A DNA stretch of 64,000 nt from Thermoplasmata archaeon (GTDB lineage: Archaea; Thermoplasmatota; Thermoplasmata; Lutacidiplasmatales; UBA184), in NCBI GenBank assembly GCA_027314915.1, contig DAHUZZ010000001.1, positions 62,001 through 126,000 of the forward strand. The letters are read 5' to 3'. A program made the position numbers and the translations under genes. The notes beneath the pieces were generated by a model, which worked only from the letters and a program-made list of their open reading frames with translations, made no database searches and was not told the DNA's origin. Every line of letters begins with the position of its first letter. Within the stretch, counting starts at the first letter, position 1. This document shows, in pieces, positions 15,699 through 23,987 of the stretch.

Positions 15699-16241
15699 CT
15701 AGGGGAAGGCCTGCGGGAACGGCAGGAGGTTGACGGTGCCGAGCATCACGAACAGCAGCACGATCGCGACGACGAACAGCGCGCCGTTCCAGAGGCGGTC
15801 GATGACCACGAAGAGGAGCTCGTCATGCCGACCGCTCACCGGCATCGGGGTCCCGCGCATCTTGAAGAGGGCGCCCAGGGCGATGCCGGCGAACCCGAGG
15901 ACCATCAAGATCTTGCCGACGAGGAGCGCCGTGAGCGCCCCCGCCATCCAGTTGCTGCCGGTCGCGGGGTTGCACGGATTGGACGACGTGTAGCAGCTGC
16001 CGGGGTAGCTCGCCCCCGCCACGGCCACCAGGACCCCCACGACCAGGAGCGCGAGCCCTCCGACCTTGAGCCACCGGCTGAGCCCGGTCATCGCTCCCTC
16101 GTGCCTCCAGAACGGCTGGTACGGCCCGGCCGGTCCGGCGGTGCCGGGGGCGGCGGCGGGCGCGGAGTTCGGCGGCGTCCATCCGGGCGGTGCGGGCGGC
16201 GTCGGTCCCCAGTTCGGGGGGGACTGCGGCGTGCTGGCCAT
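15699..16241 (-). CDS. Membrane protein with proline-rich cytosolic N-terminus
   Basis: This 180-residue protein has a Pro/Ala/Gly-rich first 55 residues, then four hydrophobic segments. Between helices 1 and 2 a loop (about residues 80-100) with CYTSSNPCNPATGSNW has two Cys that could form an external disulfide. No family is recognised. ATG 16241 was chosen because a TATA element (TTTATGTG, 16266-16274) sits 27-30 nt upstream; a longer in-frame start at 16268 would overlap that box. Confidence 0.6.
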   Translation of the reverse strand: MASTPQSPPNWGPTPPAPPGWTPPNSAPAAAPGTAGPAGPYQPFWRHEGAMTGLSRWLKVGGLALLVVGVLVAVAGASYPGSCYTSSNPCNPATGSNWMAGALTALLVGKILMVLGFAGIALGALFKMRGTPMPVSGRHDELLFVVIDRLWNGALFVVAIVLLFVMLGTVNLLPFPQAFP

Positions 16242-16331
16242 GTTGGAAAAGTTCCGGGGGCTCGGCACATAAACCTGCCGCCCGCAGGGAGCGGGCGGTC
16301 TTCGAGGTCGGGAGGGTCCCCGGCCGGGGCG

Positions 16332-17399
16332 CTACCGGGGGAATTGGGGCGCGAGCGCGGGGAGCGCGTCGGCGGGGTGGGGGGCCCGCACCGTCCAGGC
16401 CTGGACCCCTTCGGGGCAGAACGCGAACTCCACGATCCTCCCTCCGGCGCGGCTCACGGCCTTGGCGACCTCCTGGCGGCGCTGGAAGTCGCAGAAGAGG
16501 AGGAGGAATCCACCGCCGCCGGCCCCCGTGAGCTTCCCCCCCAGGGCCCCCGCCGCGCGGGCCTTCGAGTAGAAGGCGTCGATCTCCGGGTTGGAGATCC
16601 CCTCGGTGTAGCGCTTCTTCGCCTCCCATCCCTCGTGGAGGAGCTCCCCCATCCGATCCAAGTTGCCGGTCAGGAGCTCCTTCTTCATCGCGAAGGCGAG
16701 CTGCTTGGCCGAGTCGAGCGCCTCGACCGTCTCGGCCCGGCGGTTCCGGTAGGCATCGGTCTGGCTCTCGATCAGGCGGCCGGAATACCGGGTGATCCCG
16801 GTGAAGCAGAGCATGAGCCGGTAGGCGAGCTCGTTCAGGACCTCCGGGTCGATGCGCAGCGGGTTCACCACCGTCGCGTCCTTGGTGAACTCGATGAAGT
16901 TGAAGCCCCCGAAGGCGGCCGCGTACTGGTCCTGCCGGCCGCCGGGATCGCCGAGCTCGACCCGTTCGATCCGGTAGGCGATCTCGGCGAGCTCGTAGGT
17001 GGTGAGCGGGAGCCTCAGGTACTTCTGGAAGAGCCCGGCGAGGGCGACGGTCATGGTGGACGAGCTGCCGAGCCCCGTCCGCGGCGGGGCGTCGGAGTGG
17101 AGGAAGATCTCCATCTCGGCGTCCGAGCGGTGGAAGTGCCGGAGCACCGCCTTGACCAGGTCGAGCTCGCCATTGAAGACGAAGTCGCGGGGCGTGTGGA
17201 ACTCCGCATCCTGCTCGAAGTCGAGCGAGTGGACCTTCGTCGATCCCCCGCCGTTCTGGGCGAGGAGGGTGGCGTAGGCGAACTTGTCGATCGTGGCGTT
17301 CAGGACGGCGCCCCCCCGCTCCTCCGGGTAGGGGCTCACGTCGGTCCCGCCGCCCGCGAAGGAGATCCGGAGCGGGGCTTTCGCCCGGAAGATCTCCAT
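16332..17399 (-). CDS. GHMP kinase, D-glycero-D-manno-heptose-7-phosphate kinase (HddA)-like
   Basis: This sugar (phosphate) kinase of the GHMP superfamily starts IFRAKAPLRISFAGGGTDVSP, the HddA/fucokinase-type opening. The ATP loop is PPRTGLGSSSTMTVALAG, and the C-terminal glycine motif KLTGAGGGGFLLLFCD is complete. RVELGDPGGRQDQYAAAFGG contains the catalytic Asp of the family. The length of 355 residues is normal. ATG 17399 lies 28 nt from the shared TATA element; an in-frame ATG at 17426 coincides with the box and is rejected. HddA in bacteria works on heptose for surface sugars. Here the substrate could be any heptose or hexose phosphate destined for surface glycans. Confidence 0.8.
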   Translation of the reverse strand: MEIFRAKAPLRISFAGGGTDVSPYPEERGGAVLNATIDKFAYATLLAQNGGGSTKVHSLDFEQDAEFHTPRDFVFNGELDLVKAVLRHFHRSDAEMEIFLHSDAPPRTGLGSSSTMTVALAGLFQKYLRLPLTTYELAEIAYRIERVELGDPGGRQDQYAAAFGGFNFIEFTKDATVVNPLRIDPEVLNELAYRLMLCFTGITRYSGRLIESQTDAYRNRRAETVEALDSAKQLAFAMKKELLTGNLDRMGELLHEGWEAKKRYTEGISNPEIDAFYSKARAAGALGGKLTGAGGGGFLLLFCDFQRRQEVAKAVSRAGGRIVEFAFCPEGVQAWTVRAPHPADALPALAPQFPR

Positions 17400-17421
17400 C
17401 GGCGTCGGAGCGCTCCATAGC

Positions 17422-17431
17422 TTCATAAGAG
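17422..17431. promoter_or_regulatory. Shared bidirectional TATA element (sugar kinase / membrane protein)
   Basis: TTCATAAGAG is centred 28 nt from the leftward ATG 17399 and 26 nt from the rightward ATG 17453. One box could therefore serve two leaderless genes. Confidence 0.55.
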
Positions 17432-17452
17432 TGCCGCTCTCCGGTCGCCGCG

Positions 17453-17899
17453 ATGCCGAACGAGGGGCGCGAGACCCTTCGCCACCGGCTCCGGCTGGGG
17501 CTCCGGAGCTACCGGTACCCGCTCTCCATCCTGGTGCTCGCGATCGGGGTCCTCCTGTGCTTCTTCGCCATCGGGGCGTTCATCCCCCAGCTCGCCTCGA
17601 CGTCGGTCTACCAGTTCCTGAACCCGTACACCGACCCGAGCGTCGGGGGCACGGTCCCGAACCAGCCGAACTACGACCTCCTCTTCGCCATCATCGGGCC
17701 CATCATCACCATCGTGGGCGCCTACCTCGTGGGCGCCTACCTGATCGCCCGCCGCAAGTTCGAGCACCTGATGGAGAGCCGCAGCAAGGCGGAGTTCCTC
17801 CGGAACATCCCCGAGCTCGAGGACATCCTCTGGGACCTCCGGCCGGAGGACGAGCTGCGCTACATGGCCCGGCGGGCCGAGCTCAAGATCCGCCGGTAG
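17453..17899 (+). CDS. Two-helix membrane protein with cytosolic charged tail, unknown
   Basis: This 148-residue protein has an Arg-rich N-terminus, a first transmembrane helix (about residues 22-43), an external loop of about 35 residues and a second helix (about 76-98). A charged cytosolic tail of some 45 residues follows (FLRNIPELEDILWDLRPEDELRYMAR). The tail has a repeated acidic/Leu pattern that could bind a partner. Positive-inside charges place both ends in the cytosol. It is leaderless from the shared TATA element. I cannot name a family with confidence. Confidence 0.6.
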   Translation: MPNEGRETLRHRLRLGLRSYRYPLSILVLAIGVLLCFFAIGAFIPQLASTSVYQFLNPYTDPSVGGTVPNQPNYDLLFAIIGPIITIVGAYLVGAYLIARRKFEHLMESRSKAEFLRNIPELEDILWDLRPEDELRYMARRAELKIRR

Positions 17900-17914
17900 G
17901 CGCGGTGGCCGGGC

Positions 17915-17924
17915 CGTAAAGTAG
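17915..17924 (+). promoter_or_regulatory. TATA box of the GNAT gene
   Basis: CGTAAAGTAG is centred 26 nt before ATG 17945. Confidence 0.5.
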
Positions 17925-17944
17925 CCCTCCGGGCGTCCGGGGAC

Positions 17945-18868
17945 ATGACCGGCACCGCGGGCTTCCCCGTCCCCGCCGCGAAGCCGGGCTTCCGGTTCCG
18001 TCGGCTCGAGAAGCCCGAGGAGTTCCGGGCGGCGGAGGAGCTCCAGCGCGAGGCCGTCGGCATGGAGGGGGAGACCCCGACCGGCTCGACGGTGGAGCGG
18101 GTCATGCAGGACCACGGAGGTCTGGTCCTCGGCGCCTTCGCCGACATCTACCTCGCCGGGGTCACCGTCGGCTTCATCGGCTGGGATGGCCGGGAGCTCT
18201 ACCACTACCTCCACGTGGCCGCCGTCCGGCCCGAGTACCAGAACCACCAGGTGGGCTACCGGCTGCTCGCCTACCTGCGCGAGGAGGTGCTCGGGCAGGG
18301 GCTCCCCCGGGTGCGCTGGGTGCTCGACCCCCTCCAGAGCCGCGCCGCCCACGTCTCGGTCCGGAAGCTGGGGGCGGCGCCGGACCGGTACCATCCGCAC
18401 TACTTCGGCCGGCTCGATTCCGCGGCGGACCGCGGCATCGAGACCGACCGGCTGACGGTCACCTGGGAGCTTCCCGCGCCGGCCATCGAAGCCCGGCTCG
18501 CCGGGACCCATCCCACCCCCGAGGAGGACCGGAGGCGGTGGGAGCGCTCCTCCGCGATCGTCGAGACCGACCTCTCCGACGAAGGGTTCCGCCGGCCGGT
18601 CGCGGTGGCCGAGCCCGGAGGGCCCGAGGCGCACCTCGAGATCCCCTTCGACGTGGCCGCGATCCGCGACAACGCCCCCGCCGGCCTGCGGACCTGGCGC
18701 CACGCGGTCCGGGACGCCTTCCGGGCCGCCTTCGACCTCGGGTACCTCGTCGACGACTTCGCGGTGCTCCCGGTCGACCACGAGCGTCGGAGCTTCTACC
18801 TCCTGCACCGGTCGAAGGGCGCGCCGGGGCCGCCGCCCGACGGACCGGGGACGGTCGGGAGTAAGTAG
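17945..18868 (+). CDS. GNAT-superfamily acetyltransferase-like protein (COG3375 type)
   Basis: This 307-residue protein has an N-terminal GNAT-like domain. FRFRRLEKPEEFRAAEELQREA leads into VLGAFADIYLAGVTVGFIGWDG and HYLHVAAVRPEYQNHQVGYR, where the acetyl-CoA loop is replaced by QNHQVGYRLL. RVRWVLDPLQSRAAHVSVRKLGA follows with the conserved PLQS. The C-terminal 150 residues form a second domain typical of this predicted acetyltransferase group, for which no substrate has been proven to my knowledge. The gene is leaderless from its own TATA box and precedes the DUF4129 cluster by 20 nt. Confidence 0.7.
   Translation: MTGTAGFPVPAAKPGFRFRRLEKPEEFRAAEELQREAVGMEGETPTGSTVERVMQDHGGLVLGAFADIYLAGVTVGFIGWDGRELYHYLHVAAVRPEYQNHQVGYRLLAYLREEVLGQGLPRVRWVLDPLQSRAAHVSVRKLGAAPDRYHPHYFGRLDSAADRGIETDRLTVTWELPAPAIEARLAGTHPTPEEDRRRWERSSAIVETDLSDEGFRRPVAVAEPGGPEAHLEIPFDVAAIRDNAPAGLRTWRHAVRDAFRAAFDLGYLVDDFAVLPVDHERRSFYLLHRSKGAPGPPPDGPGTVGSK
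18859..18868 (+). promoter_or_regulatory. TATA box of the DUF4129/DUF58 operon
   Basis: GAGTAAGTAG overlaps the GNAT stop codon and is centred 25 nt before ATG 18889. Confidence 0.5.
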
Positions 18869-18888
18869 GGCCGCTCCCCTAGCGGGGC

Positions 18889-19860
18889 ATGAGCCCGCGT
18901 CGGCGGCCCCGGACCGGCCCCGCCCCGCGGGGACTCATCCTGCTCCTCCTGATGGCGGTCGGCTTCGGCCTGCTCGCCGCGCTGCTGGCGGGCGGCGCCA
19001 CGACCTCGAACCCCGCGCCCTCGGCGACGAACACCCCGGCGACCGACGGGCTGCTCTGGTTCCAGGCGATCGGCTACGGGGCGATGGCGCTGTTCATCCT
19101 CTACGTCGGGTACCAGGTCTACCTCCGGATCGCCGAGGGCCGGATCCCGCTGCCGGCCCGGTTCGCCATCATGGGCATCGTCGCGCTGCTCATCGGCGTC
19201 GCCTTCGTGGTCGCGTTCGACCTGGTCCACACCTCGATGCTGACCGGGGTGGGCGCGCCGCCCCCGACCAACGGCACCGGGAGCGGAAGCTCGGTGCCCT
19301 CCGGCCTCAATGCGAGCAACAACAGCACCGCGGGGTTGCGGTCCAGCAGCCCGATCCCCGGCCTCCCCGCGCTGACGTGGTTCGACCTCAGCGCGATCGG
19401 GCTCGGCGTGGCGACCGCGGTCGCCATCGCCTTCCTCCTCGTCGCGCGCGACCCGGCGGAGCTACCCGCCCCCGCGCCGGAGGCCGCCCAACGGCTCCGG
19501 GACGAGCTCCTCGCGTCGCTGAAGCGGCTCGAGGAGGATCCCGAGGCGGATCCCCGCGCGGTCATCGCGGCCCTCTACCAGTGGCTCCTGCTCACGCTCC
19601 ATCCCCGGTTCGCCGGCACGGACCGGTACACTGCGCGGGAGATCGAGGCGGTCATCGTCGCCCAGTTCGGGGTCCGCGCGTCGAACGCGCGGGAGCTCAC
19701 GGAGCTGTTCGAGGTCGCCCGGTACTCGACCCATCCGCTCGGCCGACCGGCGGCGGACCGGGCGCGCGCCGCGTTCCGTGCCATCCTCTCGGACCTGGCG
19801 GCCGTGCTCGCCCCGCCCACGGAGTGGGATCCTCCCGCGACCCCGCCACCGCCGGCATAA
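18889..19860 (+). CDS. DUF4129 domain membrane protein, paralogue 1
   Basis: This 323-residue protein has four transmembrane segments (about 15-34, 57-77, 92-110, 165-186) and a C-terminal cytosolic DUF4129 domain (about 215-310). The domain contains AALYQWLLLTLHPRFAG, TAREIEAVIVAQFGV and ELFEVARYSTHPLG. The external loop 111-162 holds several N-glycosylation sequons (NGT, NAS, NNS, NST). DUF4129 proteins typically accompany MoxR, DUF58 and transglutaminase proteins in surface or protease systems; the mechanism is unknown. The stop overlaps the next start by one base (TAATG). Confidence 0.83.
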   Translation: MSPRRRPRTGPAPRGLILLLLMAVGFGLLAALLAGGATTSNPAPSATNTPATDGLLWFQAIGYGAMALFILYVGYQVYLRIAEGRIPLPARFAIMGIVALLIGVAFVVAFDLVHTSMLTGVGAPPPTNGTGSGSSVPSGLNASNNSTAGLRSSSPIPGLPALTWFDLSAIGLGVATAVAIAFLLVARDPAELPAPAPEAAQRLRDELLASLKRLEEDPEADPRAVIAALYQWLLLTLHPRFAGTDRYTAREIEAVIVAQFGVRASNARELTELFEVARYSTHPLGRPAADRARAAFRAILSDLAAVLAPPTEWDPPATPPPPA

Positions 19861-21113
19861 TGACCCGGGAGCGGGTGGGGAGTCCCTATCCCGGGGGGAG
19901 CAACCCTGTGTCCGGCCGTCCGAACCGGCTCCTGCTCGCCGTGGCCCTCGGGCTCCTCGCCCCGCCCGGGGATCCGGGGGAGGGCGGATCGGTCGATTGG
20001 CGGGAGGCGCCGGAGGACGAGGAGCTCCTGCCGGGCGACCTCGGCGAGGGCACCGAGGACCTCGTCGCCGACTCCTGGTTCACGCCGCGCCGGGTCCGCC
20101 GGATCCCGCTCTCCTTCGCGGCCGTGGTCCTCCTGCTCACGCTGACGGCCGGGATCGGCATGTCCGCGGGGCTGCTCGCGGGGCCCACGCCCTGGGACCT
20201 CGTGCCCCCCCTCCATGGATCCGGCGGCGGTACCGGATCCTCCGGAGGGCTCCCCGGACCGTCGAACACCACCCTGGCCCCCAACGGCTCGACCGGCCCC
20301 ACCCCCCCGGGCAACACGAGCCATCCCGGCGGTACCAACGGCACCGGCGGCCAGAACTCCACGGGGAACGGGACCGGGACGGGCGGGAGCGGCCCCAAGG
20401 GGACCCCAGGGAACTCGAGCGGGAACCCGCGGAACACCTCCGGGAACGGCAACGGTACCGGCCCCGGCACGGGCTCCGGGAACGGCACGCCCGGCAACCG
20501 CTCCGGGGGGACGACGCCCGTTCCGCGACCGCCGACGAAGGCGCCCCCCATCACGGTCTATCGGGCGATCCTGCCCTGGCTGCCCTCGTTCCATCCGGAC
20601 TACCTCGCGCTCGCCGCGGCGATGAGCCTCCTGGGGCTCGGGGGGGCGGTGATCTACGAGTCGTTCCGGCCCCCGCCGGATCGCTCGAACCCCTGGCGGG
20701 GCCGGACGGCGGGGCCGCGACGGGCGCGGTCCCGCCGGCGCCCGGTCTCCGCGAGGGAGGCGCTCGACCTCGCCGTGCGGCGGCTCCGCGCGGAGCTCCT
20801 CGCCTACACCCAGCGGTACGGCTCGGCGACCGACGCCGAGGTGCGCCAGCGGATCATCCAGCTCTACGCGGCGCTGCTCATCGCGCTCTCCCCCGGGCTC
20901 GGCGACCTCGAGGGCCGGACCCCGAGGGAGGTGGAGTGGCTCGCGGTGCGGTACCTCGGCGTGAAGCCGCCGACCGCGCACGAGCTCACCTGGCTGTTCG
21001 AGGAGGCCCGGTACTCGAGCCACCCGCTCGCGCGGGAGGGGGTCGTGCGGGCGGAGAAGGCGCTCGCCTCCCTCATGACCGATCTCCAGAACCAGCAGGC
21101 GTGGGCGTCGTGA
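19860..21113 (+). CDS. DUF4129 domain membrane protein, paralogue 2, with hyperglycosylation linker
   Basis: This 417-residue protein is a paralogue of its upstream neighbour: its C-terminal domain has LYAALLIALSPGLG, TPREVEWLAVRYLGV and WLFEEARYSSHPLA. Residues 1-82 are cytosolic and acidic, and transmembrane helices lie near 83-108 and 247-268. Between them is an external linker of about 120 residues made almost only of Gly, Asn, Ser, Thr and Pro. It carries 11 N-x-S/T sequons between residues 136 and 213, a heavily glycosylated stalk by inference. Start ATG 19860 overlaps the previous stop. The stop overlaps the next gene as GTGA. Confidence 0.83.
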   Translation: MTRERVGSPYPGGSNPVSGRPNRLLLAVALGLLAPPGDPGEGGSVDWREAPEDEELLPGDLGEGTEDLVADSWFTPRRVRRIPLSFAAVVLLLTLTAGIGMSAGLLAGPTPWDLVPPLHGSGGGTGSSGGLPGPSNTTLAPNGSTGPTPPGNTSHPGGTNGTGGQNSTGNGTGTGGSGPKGTPGNSSGNPRNTSGNGNGTGPGTGSGNGTPGNRSGGTTPVPRPPTKAPPITVYRAILPWLPSFHPDYLALAAAMSLLGLGGAVIYESFRPPPDRSNPWRGRTAGPRRARSRRRPVSAREALDLAVRRLRAELLAYTQRYGSATDAEVRQRIIQLYAALLIALSPGLGDLEGRTPREVEWLAVRYLGVKPPTAHELTWLFEEARYSSHPLAREGVVRAEKALASLMTDLQNQQAWAS

Positions 21114-21517
21114 TCGGGCGGGCCCCCACCGTCGCCCTCACGATCGTGGCCCTCGTCGCCGCGGTCGCCGCCTTCGCCGCCGGGGGCGACCTCGGCACGG
21201 CGCTGCCGCTCGCCCTCCTCGCGACGGGCGCCTCGGCGGCCGTCGCCGGGATCGCGCTCGCGGACCGGCTCCGGCCCCCCCGTCCCGACGAGGCGCCGGT
21301 CGACCCGCCCCCATCGGTGGTGGTCCTCGACGGGCTCGTGGGGGGCGCGTTCGCCCGGCAGGAGGTGATCCACCACCTCCAGGTGCTCGAACGGAGGTTC
21401 GCCTCCCGGCTCGTGCCGGTGGGGGCCGAGGAGGAGGCCCGTCTGCTCAAGCTTTCGCACCGGGAGTTCCTGCGGTGGGTCACGGAACGGGTCAGCTACC
21501 TCGAGGGGAGCTCATGA
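21110..21517 (+). CDS. Small membrane protein in the DUF4129/DUF58 operon
   Basis: This 135-residue protein has two N-terminal transmembrane helices (about 8-26 and 32-51). A cytosolic domain follows with VVVLDGLVGGAFARQEVIHH and a Leu/Arg-rich helix ending in LKLSHREFLRWVTERVSYLE. No family is recognised. GTG 21110 overlaps the preceding stop, with an in-frame GTG at 21101 as the alternative. The stop overlaps the next ATG. Its position between DUF4129 and DUF58 genes argues for a structural or coupling role in the same membrane complex. Confidence 0.6.
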   Translation: MIGRAPTVALTIVALVAAVAAFAAGGDLGTALPLALLATGASAAVAGIALADRLRPPRPDEAPVDPPPSVVVLDGLVGGAFARQEVIHHLQVLERRFASRLVPVGAEEEARLLKLSHREFLRWVTERVSYLEGSS

Positions 21518-22821
21518 CGACCCCACCCTCCCGCCCCTCCGGCTCGGCGCCGCTGCTCTGGACGCGACGGGTCCTCCTCCTGGTCGGGGCCGGGGCCCTC
21601 TTCGGCGTGGCGTCGGTGCTGCTCCGCTCCTCGGTCCCGCTCTTCTTCGCCCTCCCGCTCCTCCTGGCGCCGATCGCCGCCGGCCTCTTCCTCCCCCGGC
21701 GGCAGGTGGTGGCCCAGGTCGAGTGGCAGGAGCGCGGCTCCGGGCCCCGGGTCCGCATCGCCGGCCGCATCCGGACCGACCCCCCGGTCGCCCCGGCGCT
21801 GCTCTATCCCACCTTCCGGGCCCCCGCGCCGCTCCGCGAGCGGGAAGCCCCCGCCCTCGAGGTGGTCGAGCCGGCGCTCGCCTTCGCCCTCGAGTACGAG
21901 ACGCCGTTCCCCTGCGTCCTCGACTTCCCGCTCCCGGAGATCATGTGGCGCGACCCGCTCGGCCTCGCCGAGAGCCCGGTCGCCACGGTGGGGACGCCCC
22001 TCGCCATCGAGCGCTACCCGCCCGAGCTCCACCGTCTCGGCACCGTGAACCTGCGGCGCACGACGCCGCTGCCCGGCGAGATCCGGTCCTCCGCGCTGGG
22101 GGCGGCCGGGGAGTTCTTCACCGTCCGGGGGGCGATCCCCACCGACACCCCGCGCCAGATCAACTGGCGGGCCACCGCGCGGGTGGGCTCGCTGATCGCG
22201 AACGACTACCTGATCGAGCGGACGGGCGACCTCGTCCTCCTGCTGGACACCCGGCCGAGCGAGCTCGGACGGCAGCGGGACGAGCAGCTCCTCTCGGTGG
22301 CCCGGGCGGGGGCGCTCGGGATCGCGACCGCCTTCCTGCAGGCGAAGTCGCGCGTCGGGCTCGGCGTCTTCGGCGAGTTCCTCGAGGCCACCCCGCTCGG
22401 CACCGGCCGCCGGCAGAGGTTCCGGATCCGGCGGCTCCTGAGGAGCGCCACGATCGCCCCCCTCGGGGGCCCGGCGGAACGGCTCGCGGTCTCGATGCGC
22501 CAGTACTACCCGCCCGGCGTGCTCACGCTGCTCATCTCGCCGCTCGCGGGCGAGGAGCAGACGCTCCTCCTCCCCCACCTCAGGCGGCGCGGCTACAACG
22601 TCATCGTGCTGAGCCCCTCGCCGGTGCCGGTGCTGGTGCCGCCGGGGACCACCGAGAGCGCGGAGGAGCTCCTGGCCCGGCGGATCCTCCGGCTCGAGCG
22701 GCGGGACCGGCTCGGGGAGGTCTGGGCGGAGGCCCCGACGGTCGACTGGGAGGACTACTGGTCGCTCGCGCCGCTCGTGGCGCTCCTCCGGCGGCCCGCG
22801 GCGCGGGGGGGGAACCGGTGA
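21514..22821 (+). CDS. DUF58 / von Willebrand-like domain membrane protein
   Basis: This 435-residue protein has two N-terminal transmembrane helices (about 18-55), a beta-rich domain, and the DUF58 core PTDTPRQINWRATARVGSLI near residue 220, followed by a vWA-like fold beginning DLVLLLDTRPSELG. DUF58 proteins are the usual partners of MoxR AAA+ ATPases, with the vWA fold binding metal. ATG 21514 overlaps the upstream stop (ATGA) and is preceded by GAGGGGAG, one of the few plausible Shine-Dalgarno sequences in the window. It ends in GTGA overlap with the next gene. Confidence 0.87.
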   Translation: MTTPPSRPSGSAPLLWTRRVLLLVGAGALFGVASVLLRSSVPLFFALPLLLAPIAAGLFLPRRQVVAQVEWQERGSGPRVRIAGRIRTDPPVAPALLYPTFRAPAPLREREAPALEVVEPALAFALEYETPFPCVLDFPLPEIMWRDPLGLAESPVATVGTPLAIERYPPELHRLGTVNLRRTTPLPGEIRSSALGAAGEFFTVRGAIPTDTPRQINWRATARVGSLIANDYLIERTGDLVLLLDTRPSELGRQRDEQLLSVARAGALGIATAFLQAKSRVGLGVFGEFLEATPLGTGRRQRFRIRRLLRSATIAPLGGPAERLAVSMRQYYPPGVLTLLISPLAGEEQTLLLPHLRRRGYNVIVLSPSPVPVLVPPGTTESAEELLARRILRLERRDRLGEVWAEAPTVDWEDYWSLAPLVALLRRPAARGGNR

Positions 22822-23348
22822 CCGACGCGGCGCCGCCCCGGCATTTCGCCTTCCGGCCCGAGGTGGGCGCGCTCCTCCTCCTCACCCTGCTCGGCGTCGC
22901 CCTGGGCTTCTCGATCTCGCTCGGACCGATCGTCGGCGTGGCGCTGCCGGCGCTCGGCGTCGCGCTGGGCGCCGTGCTGCACCGGGGGCTCGGCGAGCGG
23001 TACCGGACCGTCGCCGCGGTCCCGATGGTCGCGGCGCTCGGGCTGCTCACGCTGTGGGCCCCCGTCGACCTCCCCTCCGAGGTCCTCGCCGGGGGGATCG
23101 GGCTCGCCCTCCTGCTCTGGCTCGCGAGCGAGCCGTATCCCCGGGGCCGGTGGGTGGACGCGAGCGCCGCGCTCGTCATCCCGATGCTCGCGGTGCTGGT
23201 GGGCGTGCTCACGAGCCTCCTCCTGCCCACCTCGAGGAACTTCCTCGCGGTCGCGGCGGGACTGCTGGTCGCCGAGCTGCTCTTCGCGGCGTACCTCTAC
23301 GCGCACCCCTCCGAGCTCGCGGGGGCGGCCGAGACGGCACCCTCATAG
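22818..23348 (+). CDS. Polytopic membrane protein, last gene of the DUF58 operon
   Basis: This 176-residue protein is almost wholly hydrophobic, with five or six transmembrane segments. There is a single notable polar loop (SEPYPRGRWVDASAA) before the fourth segment. No motif is recognised. GTG 22818 overlaps the DUF58 stop. In bacterial versions of this operon a transglutaminase-domain protein occupies the membrane slot; this protein has no such domain, so it is either an archaeal replacement or an unrelated addition. Confidence 0.6.
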   Translation: MTDAAPPRHFAFRPEVGALLLLTLLGVALGFSISLGPIVGVALPALGVALGAVLHRGLGERYRTVAAVPMVAALGLLTLWAPVDLPSEVLAGGIGLALLLWLASEPYPRGRWVDASAALVIPMLAVLVGVLTSLLLPTSRNFLAVAAGLLVAELLFAAYLYAHPSELAGAAETAPS

Positions 23349-23536
23349 CCTCGGGCGCCGATGGCCTCCCCGGCGGGGCCGAGCGGTCCCGACCCGGACG
23401 GCGTCGAAGGGTCCCTCCGGATCCACCGCGGACGGGACGTCCGCACGGCATGAAGCGAGGACAACCCCGCCGTCCGACAGCCCCGGCCGGGGTCAAGACG
23501 CCGAGAGGGCCGGTCGGCCTACCGTGACGCGCTCCG

Positions 23537-23950
23537 TTACGGCCGGGGGACACCGCTCGGGGGCGGGTGGAGGCGCCGGACGATGAACTCGTTGCCGTCG
23601 GGGTCGGCGAACACGCCCAGGGTCACCGTCCCGAACGGCCGCTGGAGGGTCGCCACCTCGTCGACGATCCTCCCGCCGCGGCGGCGGATCTCCTCGATCG
23701 CGGCGGCGGGATCCTGGTGCGCGAAGACGATCCCCGACACGGTGCCGGGTTCCCGGCCCCCCTCGCCCTCGGCCTGGACGTGCATCGTGAGCTGGGTCGA
23801 GGTGCCGGGCAGGGCGAAGGCCGCGCGGGGGGCGGCCCCGGGCGTCCCCAGCTCGTGGAGGCCCAGGACCTCCGTGTAGAACCGCCGGGCCTTCTCGATG
23901 TCCCGTACGTGCACCGTGACCGCCTGAAGCCCCTCGACGACCTCGACCAT
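23537..23950 (-). CDS. VOC superfamily (glyoxalase/bleomycin-resistance) protein
   Basis: This 137-residue vicinal-oxygen-chelate fold protein has one beta-alpha-beta-beta-beta repeat from LQAVTVHVRDIEKARRFYTE to VLGLHELG. The second runs through GTVSGIVFAHQDPAAAIEEI to FADPDGNEFIVRR. The likely metal ligands are the first-strand His (VHV), the mid His (MHV) and the final Glu (NEF). The reaction is not predictable. It is monocistronic, and a TATA-like CGTTAAG lies about 37 nt upstream of ATG 23950. Confidence 0.82.
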   Translation of the reverse strand: MVEVVEGLQAVTVHVRDIEKARRFYTEVLGLHELGTPGAAPRAAFALPGTSTQLTMHVQAEGEGGREPGTVSGIVFAHQDPAAAIEEIRRRGGRIVDEVATLQRPFGTVTLGVFADPDGNEFIVRRLHPPPSGVPRP

Positions 23951-23987
23951 ATTCGTTCGCCCCGGGACCGGAGGGTGTCCCCCGCGC

